Translations under genes and position numbers: made by a program
NCBI GenBank assembly: GCA_032622095.1
Contig: CP136065.1
Location: 243,721,474 to 243,785,473 of the forward strand
DNA: 64,000 nucleotides
Direction: 5' to 3'
Source: Siphonodentalium dalli
Taxonomy: Eukaryota; Mollusca; Scaphopoda; Gadilida; Siphonodentaliidae
Notes under the pieces: generated by a model
Database searches by the model: none
What the model was told of the DNA's origin: nothing
Seen by the model: the letters and a program-made list of their open reading frames with translations, nothing else
Shown: positions 1 to 14,026 of the stretch, piece after piece
Position numbering within the stretch: the stretch's first letter is position 1
Layout of the letters: each line of letters begins with the position of its first letter

Positions 1-28
1 TTCCAAGTCCAGCAGTATCTCATAAAAA

Positions 29-380
29 GTGAAAAAAATCACTTTTGACCCAAAATTCGAGCAGGGGAGCACGAATTGGAACACAACAATGAACTTAAGG
101 CACAAAAAAGTGGGGGTCGAATTTCAATCTGAATTTCGAACGAATCTCCACCGAATTTCGAACGCTCAGATTGAAATTCAAACCTATAGATCGAGTAATT
201 TCTCGAAGCTGAGCGTTAACTTGCTAGATTCTCTTATGGAAAGTATCAAAACTGCCAAGTTTCAGTCCGATCCAGCCATAAACAGTGCCACTTCCCTTCG
301 GCACCTTGATATTGAAGGCTAAATGTTCTAAGTCCAGCGCCGTGGCTAAATTTTCCAAGTCCAGCAGTATCTCAAAATAA
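29..380. repeat. Satellite monomer type A (352 bp), reference copy
   Basis: Type A is marked by gaacttaaggcacaaaaaag in its first third and by cgaatctccaccgaatttcg where type B has a longer dyad segment. The second half (from ctatagatcgagtaatttct onward) is shared with type B. Near the start it holds the small dyad aagtga-A6-tcactt, and 13-bp inverted arms gaatttcaatctg/cagattgaaattc lie further in. Confidence 0.95.
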
Positions 381-742
381 GTGAAAAAAATCACTTTTGA
401 CCCAAAATTCGAGCAGGGGAGCACGAATTGGAACACAACAATGCATTTGAGGCAAACAAAAGTGGGGGTCGAATTTCAATCTGAATTTCGAACTTCAATC
501 CAGATCGAAATTCGCCCAGATTGAAATTCAGATTGAAATTCAAACCTATAGATCGAGTAATTTCTCGAAGCTGAGCGTTAACTTGCTAGATTCTCTTATG
601 GAAAGTATCAAAACTGCCAAGTTTCAGTCCGATCCAGCCATAAACAGTGCCACTTCCCTTCGGCACCTTGATATTGAAGGCTAAATGTTCTAAGTCCAGC
701 GCCGTGGCTAAATTTTCCAAGTCCAGCATTATCTCAAAATAA
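381..742. repeat. Satellite monomer type B (362 bp), reference copy
   Basis: Type B is marked by gcatttgaggcaaacaaaag and by a segment 10 bp longer than in type A. That segment creates a perfect 18-bp inverted repeat, arms at 471-488 and 524-541 with a 35-bp spacer. B copies come in two subtypes according to the text before the next anchor, cagcagtatctc or cagcattatctc. The cagcatt subtype sits at a fixed place in the HOR, just before the next-to-last monomer. Confidence 0.95.
471..541. repeat. 18-bp perfect inverted repeat inside a type B monomer (recurs in every B and C copy)
   Basis: The left arm gaatttcaatctgaattt (471-488) is the exact reverse complement of the right arm at 524-541, around a 35-bp spacer. 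The same arms recur in all B and C monomers; type A keeps only about 13 bp of pairing. It could extrude as a hairpin or bind a dimeric protein; neither is shown. Confidence 0.9.
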
Positions 743-1104
743 GTGAAAAAAATCACTTTTGACCCAAAATTCGAGCAGGGGAGCACGAATTGGAACACAA
801 CAATGCATTTGAGGCAAACAAAAGTGGGGGTCGAATTTCAATCTGAATTTCGAACTTCAATCCAGATCGAAATTCGCCCAGATTGAAATTCAGATTGAAA
901 TTCAAACCTATAGATCGAGTAATTTCTCGAAGCTGAGCGTTAACTTGCTAGATTCTCTTATGGAAAGTATCAAAACTGCCAAGTTTCAGTCCGATCCAGC
1001 CATAAACAGTGCCACTTCCCTTCGGCACCTTGATATTGAAGGCTAAATGTTCTAAGTCCAGCGCCGTGGCTAAATTTTCCAAGTCCAGCAGTATCTCAAA
1101 ATAA

Positions 1105-1466
1105 GTGAAAAAAATCACTTTTGACCCAAAATTCGAGCAGGGGAGCACGAATTGGAACACAACAATGCATTTGAGGCAAACAAAAGTGGGGGTCGAATTT
1201 CAATCTGAATTTCGAACTTCAATCCAGATCGAAATTCGCCCAGATTGAAATTCAGATTGAAATTCAAACCTATAGATCGAGTAATTTCTCGAAGCTGAGC
1301 GTTAGTTTGCTTGATTCTCTTATGGAAAGTATCAAACATACCAAATTTCAGCTCAATCCAGCCTTAAACAATGCCACTTCCCTTCGGCACCTTGATATTG
1401 AAGGCGAAATGTTCCAAGTCCAGCGCCGTGGCTAAATTTTCCAAGTCCAGCAGTATCTCATAAAAA
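1105..1466. repeat. Satellite monomer type C (362 bp; B-like with divergent second half), reference copy
   Basis: The first half matches type B. The second half differs at many positions: gttagtttgcttgattctc replaces gttaacttgctagattctc, and the copy has catacc, agctcaatcc and aacaatgcc variants and ends with gcgaaatgttccaag then ctcataaaaagtg. Type C closes almost every HOR and is followed by an A monomer, so it gives a convenient phase marker. Confidence 0.95.
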
Positions 1467-2904
1467 GTGAAAAAAATCACTTTTGACCCAAAATTCGAGC
1501 AGGGGAGCACGAATTGGAACACAACAATGAACTTAAGGCACAAAAAAGTGGGGGTCGAATTTCAATCTGAATTTCGAACGAATCTCCACCGAATTTCGAA
1601 CGCTCAGATTGAAATTCAAACCTATAGATCGAGTAATTTCTCGAAGCTGAGCGTTAACTTGCTAGATTCTCTTATGGAAAGTATCAAAACTGCCAAGTTT
1701 CAGTCCGATCCAGCCATAAACAGTGCCACTTCCCTTCGGCACCTTGATATTGAAGGCTAAATGTTCTAAGTCCAGCGCCGTGGCTAAATTTTCCAAGTCC
1801 AGCAGTATCTCAAAATAAGTGAAAAAAATCACTTTTGACCCAAAATTCGAGCAGGGGAGCACGAATTGGAACACAACAATGCATTTGAGGCAAACAAAAG
1901 TGGGGGTCGAATTTCAATCTGAATTTCGAACTTCAATCCAGATCGAAATTCGCCCAGATTGAAATTCAGATTGAAATTCAAACCTATAGATCGAGTAATT
2001 TCTCGAAGCTGAGCGTTAACTTGCTAGATTCTCTTATGGAAAGTATCAAAACTGCCAAGTTTCAGTCCGATCCAGCCATAAACAGTGCCACTTCCCTTCG
2101 GCACCTTGATATTGAAGGCTAAATGTTCTAAGTCCAGCGCCGTGGCTAAATTTTCCAAGTCCAGCATTATCTCAAAATAAGTGAAAAAAATCACTTTTGA
2201 CCCAAAATTCGAGCAGGGGAGCACGAATTGGAACACAACAATGCATTTGAGGCAAACAAAAGTGGGGGTCGAATTTCAATCTGAATTTCGAACTTCAATC
2301 CAGATCGAAATTCGCCCAGATTGAAATTCAGATTGAAATTCAAACCTATAGATCGAGTAATTTCTCGAAGCTGAGCGTTAACTTGCTAGATTCTCTTATG
2401 GAAAGTATCAAAACTGCCAAGTTTCAGTCCGATCCAGCCATAAACAGTGCCACTTCCCTTCGGCACCTTGATATTGAAGGCTAAATGTTCTAAGTCCAGC
2501 GCCGTGGCTAAATTTTCCAAGTCCAGCAGTATCTCAAAATAAGTGAAAAAAATCACTTTTGACCCAAAATTCGAGCAGGGGAGCACGAATTGGAACACAA
2601 CAATGCATTTGAGGCAAACAAAAGTGGGGGTCGAATTTCAATCTGAATTTCGAACTTCAATCCAGATCGAAATTCGCCCAGATTGAAATTCAGATTGAAA
2701 TTCAAACCTATAGATCGAGTAATTTCTCGAAGCTGAGCGTTAGTTTGCTTGATTCTCTTATGGAAAGTATCAAACATACCAAATTTCAGCTCAATCCAGC
2801 CTTAAACAATGCCACTTCCCTTCGGCACCTTGATATTGAAGGCGAAATGTTCCAAGTCCAGCGCCGTGGCTAAATTTTCCAAGTCCAGCAGTATCTCATA
2901 AAAA

Positions 2905-4694
2905 GTGAAAAAAATCACTTTTGACCCAAAATTCGAGCAGGGGAGCACGAATTGGAACACAACAATGAACTTAAGGCACAAAAAAGTGGGGGTCGAATTT
3001 CAATCTGAATTTCGAACGAATCTCCACCGAATTTCGAACGCTCAGATTGAAATTCAAACCTATAGATCGAGTAATTTCTCGAAGCTGAGCGTTAACTTGC
3101 TAGATTCTCTTATGGAAAGTATCAAAACTGCCAAGTTTCAGTCCGATCCAGCCATAAACAGTGCCACTTCCCTTCGGCACCTTGATATTGAAGGCTAAAT
3201 GTTCTAAGTCCAGCGCCGTGGCTAAATTTTCCAAGTCCAGCAGTATCTCAAAATAAGTGAAAAAAATCACTTTTGACCCAAAATTCGAGCAGGGGAGCAC
3301 GAATTGGAACACAACAATGCATTTGAGGCAAACAAAAGTGGGGGTCGAATTTCAATCTGAATTTCGAACTTCAATCCAGATCGAAATTCGCCCAGATTGA
3401 AATTCAGATTGAAATTCAAACCTATAGATCGAGTAATTTCTCGAAGCTGAGCGTTAACTTGCTAGATTCTCTTATGGAAAGTATCAAAACTGCCAAGTTT
3501 CAGTCCGATCCAGCCATAAACAGTGCCACTTCCCTTCGGCACCTTGATATTGAAGGCGAAATTTTCAAAGTCCAGCGCCGTGGCTAAATTTTCCAAGTCC
3601 AGCAGTATCTCAAAATAAGTGAAAAAAATCACTTTTGACCCAAAATTCGAGCAGGGGAGCACGAATTGGAACACAACAATGAACTTAAGGCACAAAAAAG
3701 TGGGGGTCGAATTTCAATCTGAATTTCGAACGAATCTCCACCGAATTTCGAACGCTCAGATTGAAATTCAAACCTATAGATCGAGTAATTTCTCGAAGCT
3801 GAGCGTTAACTTGCTAGATTCTCTTATGGAAAGTATCAAAACTGCCAAGTTTCAGTCCGATCCAGCCATAAACAGTGCCACTTCCCTTCGGCACCTTGAT
3901 ATTGAAGGCTAAATGTTCTAAGTCCAGCGCCGTGGCTAAATTTTCCAAGTCCAGCATTATCTCAAAATAAGTGAAAAAAATCACTTTTGACCCAAAATTC
4001 GAGCAGGGGAGCACGAATTGGAACACAACAATGCATTTGAGGCAAACAAAAGTGGGGGTCGAATTTCAATCTGAATTTCGAACTTCAATCCAGATCGAAA
4101 TTCGCCCAGATTGAAATTCAGATTGAAATTCAAACCTATAGATCGAGTAATTTCTCGAAGCTGAGCGTTAACTTGCTAGATTCTCTTATGGAAAGTATCA
4201 AAACTGCCAAGTTTCAGTCCGATCCAGCCATAAACAGTGCCACTTCCCTTCGGCACCTTGATATTGAAGGCTAAATGTTCTAAGTCCAGCGCCGTGGCTA
4301 AATTTTCCAAGTCCAGCAGTATCTCAAAATAAGTGAAAAAAATCACTTTTGACCCAAAATTCGAGCAGGGGAGCACGAATTGGAACACAACAATGCATTT
4401 GAGGCAAACAAAAGTGGGGGTCGAATTTCAATCTGAATTTCGAACTTCAATCCAGATCGAAATTCGCCCAGATTGAAATTCAGATTGAAATTCAAACCTA
4501 TAGATCGAGTAATTTCTCGAAGCTGAGCGTTAGTTTGCTTGATTCTCTTATGGAAAGTATCAAACATACCAAATTTCAGCTCAATCCAGCCTTAAACAAT
4601 GCCACTTCCCTTCGGCACCTTGATATTGAAGGCGAAATGTTCCAAGTCCAGCGCCGTGGCTAAATTTTCCAAGTCCAGCAGTATCTCATAAAAA
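2905..4694. repeat. HOR block: one 1,790-bp pentamer (A-B-A-B-C)
   Basis: The monomers start at 2905, 3257, 3619, 3971 and 4333. The second monomer ends with the rare variant attttcaaag at 3561-3570, shared only with position 21481-21490. Confidence 0.92.
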
Positions 4695-7570
4695 GTGAAA
4701 AAAATCACTTTTGACCCAAAATTCGAGCAGGGGAGCACGAATTGGAACACAACAATGAACTTAAGGCACAAAAAAGTGGGGGTCGAATTTCAATCTGAAT
4801 TTCGAACGAATCTCCACCGAATTTCGAACGCTCAGATTGAAATTCAAACCTATAGATCGAGTAATTTCTCGAAGCTGAGCGTTAACTTGCTAGATTCTCT
4901 TATGGAAAGTATCAAAACTGCCAAGTTTCAGTCCGATCCAGCCATAAACAGTGCCACTTCCCTTCGGCACCTTGATATTGAAGGCTAAATGTTCTAAGTC
5001 CAGCGCCGTGGCTAAATTTTCCAAGTCCAGCAGTATCTCAAAATAAGTGAAAAAAATCACTTTTGACCCAAAATTCGAGCAGGGGAGCACGAATTGGAAC
5101 ACAACAATGCATTTGAGGCAAACAAAAGTGGGGGTCGAATTTCAATCTGAATTTCGAACTTCAATCCAGATCGAAATTCGCCCAGATTGAAATTCAGATT
5201 GAAATTCAAACCTATAGATCGAGTAATTTCTCGAAGCTGAGCGTTAACTTGCTAGATTCTCTTATGGAAAGTATCAAAACTGCCAAGTTTCAGTCCGATC
5301 CAGCCATAAACAGTGCCACTTCCCTTCGGCACCTTGATATTGAAGGCTAAATGTTCTAAGTCCAGCGCCGTGGCTAAATTTTCCAAGTCCAGCATTATCT
5401 CAAAATAAGTGAAAAAAATCACTTTTGACCCAAAATTCGAGCAGGGGAGCACGAATTGGAACACAACAATGCATTTGAGGCAAACAAAAGTGGGGGTCGA
5501 ATTTCAATCTGAATTTCGAACTTCAATCCAGATCGAAATTCGCCCAGATTGAAATTCAGATTGAAATTCAAACCTATAGATCGAGTAATTTCTCGAAGCT
5601 GAGCGTTAACTTGCTAGATTCTCTTATGGAAAGTATCAAAACTGCCAAGTTTCAGTCCGATCCAGCCATAAACAGTGCCACTTCCCTTCGGCACCTTGAT
5701 ATTGAAGGCTAAATGTTCTAAGTCCAGCGCCGTGGCTAAATTTTCCAAGTCCAGCAGTATCTCAAAATAAGTGAAAAAAATCACTTTTGACCCAAAATTC
5801 GAGCAGGGGAGCACGAATTGGAACACAACAATGCATTTGAGGCAAACAAAAGTGGGGGTCGAATTTCAATCTGAATTTCGAACTTCAATCCAGATCGAAA
5901 TTCGCCCAGATTGAAATTCAGATTGAAATTCAAACCTATAGATCGAGTAATTTCTCGAAGCTGAGCGTTAGTTTGCTTGATTCTCTTATGGAAAGTATCA
6001 AACATACCAAATTTCAGCTCAATCCAGCCTTAAACAATGCCACTTCCCTTCGGCACCTTGATATTGAAGGCGAAATGTTCCAAGTCCAGCGCCGTGGCTA
6101 AATTTTCCAAGTCCAGCAGTATCTCATAAAAAGTGAAAAAAATCACTTTTGACCCAAAATTCGAGCAGGGGAGCACGAATTGGAACACAACAATGAACTT
6201 AAGGCACAAAAAAGTGGGGGTCGAATTTCAATCTGAATTTCGAACGAATCTCCACCGAATTTCGAACGCTCAGATTGAAATTCAAACCTATAGATCGAGT
6301 AATTTCTCGAAGCTGAGCGTTAACTTGCTAGATTCTCTTATGGAAAGTATCAAAACTGCCAAGTTTCAGTCCGATCCAGCCATAAACAGTGCCACTTCCC
6401 TTCGGCACCTTGATATTGAAGGCTAAATGTTCTAAGTCCAGCGCCGTGGCTAAATTTTCCAAGTCCAGCAGTATCTCAAAATAAGTGAAAAAAATCACTT
6501 TTGACCCAAAATTCGAGCAGGGGAGCACGAATTGGAACACAACAATGCATTTGAGGCAAACAAAAGTGGGGGTCGAATTTCAATCTGAATTTCGAACTTC
6601 AATCCAGATCGAAATTCGCCCAGATTGAAATTCAGATTGAAATTCAAACCTATAGATCGAGTAATTTCTCGAAGCTGAGCGTTAACTTGCTAGATTCTCT
6701 TATGGAAAGTATCAAAACTGCCAAGTTTCAGTCCGATCCAGCCATAAACAGTGCCACTTCCCTTCGGCACCTTGATATTGAAGGCTAAATGTTCTAAGTC
6801 CAGCGCCGTGGCTAAATTTTCCAAGTCCAGCATTATCTCAAAATAAGTGAAAAAAATCACTTTTGACCCAAAATTCGAGCAGGGGAGCACGAATTGGAAC
6901 ACAACAATGCATTTGAGGCAAACAAAAGTGGGGGTCGAATTTCAATCTGAATTTCGAACTTCAATCCAGATCGAAATTCGCCCAGATTGAAATTCAGATT
7001 GAAATTCAAACCTATAGATCGAGTAATTTCTCGAAGCTGAGCGTTAACTTGCTAGATTCTCTTATGGAAAGTATCAAAACTGCCAAGTTTCAGTCCGATC
7101 CAGCCATAAACAGTGCCACTTCCCTTCGGCACCTTGATATTGAAGGCTAAATGTTCTAAGTCCAGCGCCGTGGCTAAATTTTCCAAGTCCAGCAGTATCT
7201 CAAAATAAGTGAAAAAAATCACTTTTGACCCAAAATTCGAGCAGGGGAGCACGAATTGGAACACAACAATGCATTTGAGGCAAACAAAAGTGGGGGTCGA
7301 ATTTCAATCTGAATTTCGAACTTCAATCCAGATCGAAATTCGCCCAGATTGAAATTCAGATTGAAATTCAAACCTATAGATCGAGTAATTTCTCGAAGCT
7401 GAGCGTTAGTTTGCTTGATTCTCTTATGGAAAGTATCAAACATACCAAATTTCAGCTCAATCCAGCCTTAAACAATGCCACTTCCCTTCGGCACCTTGAT
7501 ATTGAAGGCGAAATGTTCCAAGTCCAGCGCCGTGGCTAAATTTTCCAAGTCCAGCAGTATCTCATAAAAA
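4695..7570. repeat. HOR block: two 1,438-bp tetramers
   Basis: Units start at 4695 and 6133, again A-B-B-C, indistinguishable from the first two tetramers. Confidence 0.92.
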
Positions 7571-9360
7571 GTGAAAAAAATCACTTTTGACCCAAAATTC
7601 GAGCAGGGGAGCACGAATTGGAACACAACAATGAACTTAAGGCACAAAAAAGTGGGGGTCGAATTTCAATCTGAATTTCGAACGAATCTCCACCGAATTT
7701 CGAACGCTCAGATTGAAATTCAAACCTATAGATCGAGTAATTTCTCGAAGCTGAGCGTTAACTTGCTAGATTCTCTTATGGAAAGTATCAAAACTGCCAA
7801 GTTTCAGTCCGATCCAGCCATAAACAGTGCCACTTCCCTTCGGCACCTTGATATTGAAGGCTAAATGTTCTAAGTCCAGCGCCGTGGCTAAATTTTCCAA
7901 GTCCAGCAGTATCTCAAAATAAGTGAAAAAAATCACTTTTGACCCAAAATTCGAGCAGGGGAGCACGAATTGGAACACAACAATGCATTTGAGGCAAACA
8001 AAAGTGGGGGTCGAATTTCAATCTGAATTTCGAACTTCAATCCAGATCGAAATTCGCCCAGATTGAAATTCAGATTGAAATTCAAACCTATAGATCGAGT
8101 AATTTCTCGAAGCTGAGCGTTAACTTGCTAGATTCTCTTATGGAAAGTATCAAAACTGCCAAGTTTCAGTCCGATCCAGCCATAAACAGTGCCACTTCCC
8201 TTCGGCACCTTGATATTGAAGGCGAAATTTTCTAAGTCCAGCGCCGTGGCTAAATTTTCCAAGTCCAGCAGTATCTCAAAATAAGTGAAAAAAATCACTT
8301 TTGACCCAAAATTCGAGCAGGGGAGCACGAATTGGAACACAACAATGAACTTAAGGCACAAAAAAGTGGGGGTCGAATTTCAATCTGAATTTCGAACGAA
8401 TCTCCACCGAATTTCGAACGCTCAGATTGAAATTCAAACCTATAGATCGAGTAATTTCTCGAAGCTGAGCGTTAACTTGCTAGATTCTCTTATGGAAAGT
8501 ATCAAAACTGCCAAGTTTCAGTCCGATCCAGCCATAAACAGTGCCACTTCCCTTCGGCACCTTGATATTGAAGGCTAAATGTTCTAAGTCCAGCGCCGTG
8601 GCTAAATTTTCCAAGTCCAGCATTATCTCAAAATAAGTGAAAAAAATCACTTTTGACCCAAAATTCGAGCAGGGGAGCACGAATTGGAACACAACAATGC
8701 ATTTGAGGCAAACAAAAGTGGGGGTCGAATTTCAATCTGAATTTCGAACTTCAATCCAGATCGAAATTCGCCCAGATTGAAATTCAGATTGAAATTCAAA
8801 CCTATAGATCGAGTAATTTCTCGAAGCTGAGCGTTAACTTGCTAGATTCTCTTATGGAAAGTATCAAAACTGCCAAGTTTCAGTCCGATCCAGCCATAAA
8901 CAGTGCCACTTCCCTTCGGCACCTTGATATTGAAGGCTAAATGTTCTAAGTCCAGCGCCGTGGCTAAATTTTCCAAGTCCAGCAGTATCTCAAAATAAGT
9001 GAAAAAAATCACTTTTGACCCAAAATTCGAGCAGGGGAGCACGAATTGGAACACAACAATGCATTTGAGGCAAACAAAAGTGGGGGTCGAATTTCAATCT
9101 GAATTTCGAACTTCAATCCAGATCGAAATTCGCCCAGATTGAAATTCAGATTGAAATTCAAACCTATAGATCGAGTAATTTCTCGAAGCTGAGCGTTAGT
9201 TTGCTTGATTCTCTTATGGAAAGTATCAAACATACCAAATTTCAGCTCAATCCAGCCTTAAACAATGCCACTTCCCTTCGGCACCTTGATATTGAAGGCG
9301 AAATGTTCCAAGTCCAGCGCCGTGGCTAAATTTTCCAAGTCCAGCAGTATCTCATAAAAA
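7571..9360. repeat. HOR block: one 1,790-bp pentamer
   Basis: A at 7571 and 8285 with B copies between and after, and C closing the unit. The second monomer ends gcgaaattttctaag, the usual pentamer marker. Confidence 0.92.
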
Positions 9361-11512
9361 GTGAAAAAAATCACTTTTGACCCAAAATTCGAGCAGGGGA
9401 GCACGAATTGGAACACAACAATGAACTTAAGGCACAAAAAAGTGGGGGTCGAATTTCAATCTGAATTTCGAACGAATCTCCACCGAATTTCGAACGCTCA
9501 GATTGAAATTCAAACCTATAGATCGAGTAATTTCTCGAAGCTGAGCGTTAACTTGCTAGATTCTCTTATGGAAAGTATCAAAACTGCCAAGTTTCAGTCC
9601 GATCCAGCCATAAACAGTGCCACTTCCCTTCGGCACCTTGATATTGAAGGCGAAATTTTCTAAGTCCAGCGCCGTGGCTAAATTTTCCAAGTCCAGCAGT
9701 ATCTCAAAATAAGTGAAAAAAATCACTTTTGACCCAAAATTCGAGCAGGGGAGCACGAATTGGAACACAACAATGCATTTGAGGCAAACAAAAGTGGGGG
9801 TCGAATTTCAATCTGAATTTCGAACTTCAATCCAGATCGAAATTCGCCCAGATTGAAATTCAGATTGAAATTCAAACCTATAGATCGAGTAATTTCTCGA
9901 AGCTGAGCGTTAACTTGCTAGATTCTCTTATGGAAAGTATCAAAACTGCCAAGTTTCAGTCCGATCCAGCCATAAACAGTGCCACTTCCCTTCGGCACCT
10001 TGATATTGAAGGCGAAATTTTCTAAGTCCAGCGCCGTGGCTAAATTTTCCAAGTCCAGCAGTATCTCAAAATAAGTGAAAAAAATCACTTTTGACCCAAA
10101 ATTCGAGCAGGGGAGCACGAATTGGAACACAACAATGAACTTAAGGCACAAAAAAGTGGGGGTCGAATTTCAATCTGAATTTCGAACGAATCTCCACCGA
10201 ATTTCGAACGCTCAGATTGAAATTCAAACCTATAGATCGAGTAATTTCTCGAAGCTGAGCGTTAACTTGCTAGATTCTCTTATGGAAAGTATCAAAACTG
10301 CCAAGTTTCAGTCCGATCCAGCCATAAACAGTGCCACTTCCCTTCGGCACCTTGATATTGAAGGCTAAATGTTCTAAGTCCAGCGCCGTGGCTAAATTTT
10401 CCAAGTCCAGCATTATCTCAAAATAAGTGAAAAAAATCACTTTTGACCCAAAATTCGAGCAGGGGAGCACGAATTGGAACACAACAATGCATTTGAGGCA
10501 AACAAAAGTGGGGGTCGAATTTCAATCTGAATTTCGAACTTCAATCCAGATCGAAATTCGCCCAGATTGAAATTCAGATTGAAATTCAAACCTATAGATC
10601 GAGTAATTTCTCGAAGCTGAGCGTTAACTTGCTAGATTCTCTTATGGAAAGTATCAAAACTGCCAAGTTTCAGTCCGATCCAGCCATAAACAGTGCCACT
10701 TCCCTTCGGCACCTTGATATTGAAGGCTAAATGTTCTAAGTCCAGCGCCGTGGCTAAATTTTCCAAGTCCAGCAGTATCTCAAAATAAGTGAAAAAAATC
10801 ACTTTTGACCCAAAATTCGAGCAGGGGAGCACGAATTGGAACACAACAATGCATTTGAGGCAAACAAAAGTGGGGGTCGAATTTCAATCTGAATTTCGAA
10901 CTTCAATCCAGATCGAAATTCGCCCAGATTGAAATTCAGATTGAAATTCAAACCTATAGATCGAGTAATTTCTCGAAGCTGAGCGTTAACTTGCTAGATT
11001 CTCTTATGGAAAGTATCAAAACTGCCAAGTTTCAGTCCGATCCAGCCATAAACAGTGCCACTTCCCTTCGGCACCTTGATATTGAAGGCTAAATGTTCTA
11101 AGTCCAGCGCCGTGGCTAAATTTTCCAAGTCCAGCATTATCTCAAAATAAGTGAAAAAAATCACTTTTGACCCAAAATTCGAGCAGGGGAGCACGAATTG
11201 GAACACAACAATGCATTTGAGGCAAACAAAAGTGGGGGTCGAATTTCAATCTGAATTTCGAACTTCAATCCAGATCGAAATTCGCCCAGATTGAAATTCA
11301 GATTGAAATTCAAACCTATAGATCGAGTAATTTCTCGAAGCTGAGCGTTAGTTTGCTTGATTCTCTTATGGAAAGTATCAAACATACCAAATTTCAGCTC
11401 AATCCAGCCTTAAACAATGCCACTTCCCTTCGGCACCTTGATATTGAAGGCGAAATGTTCCAAGTCCAGCGCCGTGGCTAAATTTTCCAAGTCCAGCAGT
11501 ATCTCATAAAAA
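9361..11512. repeat. HOR block: irregular 2,152-bp hexamer (A-B-A-B-B-C)
   Basis: A monomers at 9361 and 10075 are followed by two B copies and a closing C. The length equals 2 x 352 plus 4 x 362, that is, a pentamer with one extra B. Confidence 0.9.
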
Positions 11513-14026
11513 GTGAAAAAAATCACTTTTGACCCAAAATTCGAGCAGGGGAGCACGAATTGGAACACAACAATGAACTTAAGGCACAAAAAAGTGGGGG
11601 TCGAATTTCAATCTGAATTTCGAACGAATCTCCACCGAATTTCGAACGCTCAGATTGAAATTCAAACCTATAGATCGAGTAATTTCTCGAAGCTGAGCGT
11701 TAACTTGCTAGATTCTCTTATGGAAAGTATCAAAACTGCCAAGTTTCAGTCCGATCCAGCCATAAACAGTGCCACTTCCCTTCGGCACCTTGATATTGAA
11801 GGCTAAATGTTCTAAGTCCAGCGCCGTGGCTAAATTTTCCAAGTCCAGCAGTATCTCAAAATAAGTGAAAAAAATCACTTTTGACCCAAAATTCGAGCAG
11901 GGGAGCACGAATTGGAACACAACAATGCATTTGAGGCAAACAAAAGTGGGGGTCGAATTTCAATCTGAATTTCGAACTTCAATCCAGATCGAAATTCGCC
12001 CAGATTGAAATTCAGATTGAAATTCAAACCTATAGATCGAGTAATTTCTCGAAGCTGAGCGTTAACTTGCTAGATTCTCTTATGGAAAGTATCAAAACTG
12101 CCAAGTTTCAGTCCGATCCAGCCATAAACAGTGCCACTTCCCTTCGGCACCTTGATATTGAAGGCGAAATTTTCTAAGTCCAGCGCCGTGGCTAAATTTT
12201 CCAAGTCCAGCAGTATCTCAAAATAAGTGAAAAAAATCACTTTTGACCCAAAATTCGAGCAGGGGAGCACGAATTGGAACACAACAATGAACTTAAGGCA
12301 CAAAAAAGTGGGGGTCGAATTTCAATCTGAATTTCGAACGAATCTCCACCGAATTTCGAACGCTCAGATTGAAATTCAAACCTATAGATCGAGTAATTTC
12401 TCGAAGCTGAGCGTTAACTTGCTAGATTCTCTTATGGAAAGTATCAAAACTGCCAAGTTTCAGTCCGATCCAGCCATAAACAGTGCCACTTCCCTTCGGC
12501 ACCTTGATATTGAAGGCTAAATGTTCTAAGTCCAGCGCCGTGGCTAAATTTTCCAAGTCCAGCATTATCTCAAAATAAGTGAAAAAAATCACTTTTGACC
12601 CAAAATTCGAGCAGGGGAGCACGAATTGGAACACAACAATGCATTTGAGGCAAACAAAAGTGGGGGTCGAATTTCAATCTGAATTTCGAACTTCAATCCA
12701 GATCGAAATTCGCCCAGATTGAAATTCAGATTGAAATTCAAACCTATAGATCGAGTAATTTCTCGAAGCTGAGCGTTAACTTGCTAGATTCTCTTATGGA
12801 AAGTATCAAAACTGCCAAGTTTCAGTCCGATCCAGCCATAAACAGTGCCACTTCCCTTCGGCACCTTGATATTGAAGGCTAAATGTTCTAAGTCCAGCGC
12901 CGTGGCTAAATTTTCCAAGTCCAGCAGTATCTCAAAATAAGTGAAAAAAATCACTTTTGACCCAAAATTCGAGCAGGGGAGCACGAATTGGAACACAACA
13001 ATGCATTTGAGGCAAACAAAAGTGGGGGTCGAATTTCAATCTGAATTTCGAACTTCAATCCAGATCGAAATTCGCCCAGATTGAAATTCAGATTGAAATT
13101 CAAACCTATAGATCGAGTAATTTCTCGAAGCTGAGCGTTAGTTTGCTTGATTCTCTTATGGAAAGTATCAAACATACCAAATTTCAGCTCAATCCAGCCT
13201 TAAACAATGCCACTTCCCTTCGGCACCTTGATATTGAAGGCGAAATGTTCCAAGTCCAGCGCCGTGGCTAAATTTTCCAAGTCCAGCAGTATCTCAAAAT
13301 AAGTGAAAAAAATCACTTTTGACCCAAAATTCGAGCAGGGGAGCACGAATTGGAACACAACAATGCATTTGAGGCAAACAAAAGTGGGGGTCGAATTTCA
13401 ATCTGAATTTCGAACTTCAATCCAGATCGAAATTCGCCCAGATTGAAATTCAGATTGAAATTCAAACCTATAGATCGAGTAATTTCTCGAAGCTGAGCGT
13501 TAACTTGCTAGATTCTCTTATGGAAAGTATCAAAACTGCCAAGTTTCAGTCCGATCCAGCCATAAACAGTGCCACTTCCCTTCGGCACCTTGATATTGAA
13601 GGCTAAATGTTCTAAGTCCAGCGCCGTGGCTAAATTTTCCAAGTCCAGCAGTATCTCAAAATAAGTGAAAAAAATCACTTTTGACCCAAAATTCGAGCAG
13701 GGGAGCACGAATTGGAACACAACAATGCATTTGAGGCAAACAAAAGTGGGGGTCGAATTTCAATCTGAATTTCGAACTTCAATCCAGATCGAAATTCGCC
13801 CAGATTGAAATTCAGATTGAAATTCAAACCTATAGATCGAGTAATTTCTCGAAGCTGAGCGTTAGTTTGCTTGATTCTCTTATGGAAAGTATCAAACATA
13901 CCAAATTTCAGCTCAATCCAGCCTTAAACAATGCCACTTCCCTTCGGCACCTTGATATTGAAGGCGAAATGTTCCAAGTCCAGCGCCGTGGCTAAATTTT
14001 CCAAGTCCAGCAGTATCTCATAAAAA
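11513..14026. repeat. HOR block: irregular 2,514-bp heptamer (A-B-A-B-C-B-C)
   Basis: A normal pentamer is followed by an extra B-C pair (B at 13303, C at 13665) before the next A at 14027. This is the only place where C is followed by B instead of A in the homogeneous core. Confidence 0.9.

Larger units (their letters stand above)
29..2904. repeat. HOR block: two 1,438-bp tetramers (A-B-B-C)
   Basis: Units start at 29 and 1467 in the order A, B, B (cagcatt subtype), C. The two copies look identical base for base. Confidence 0.93.
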
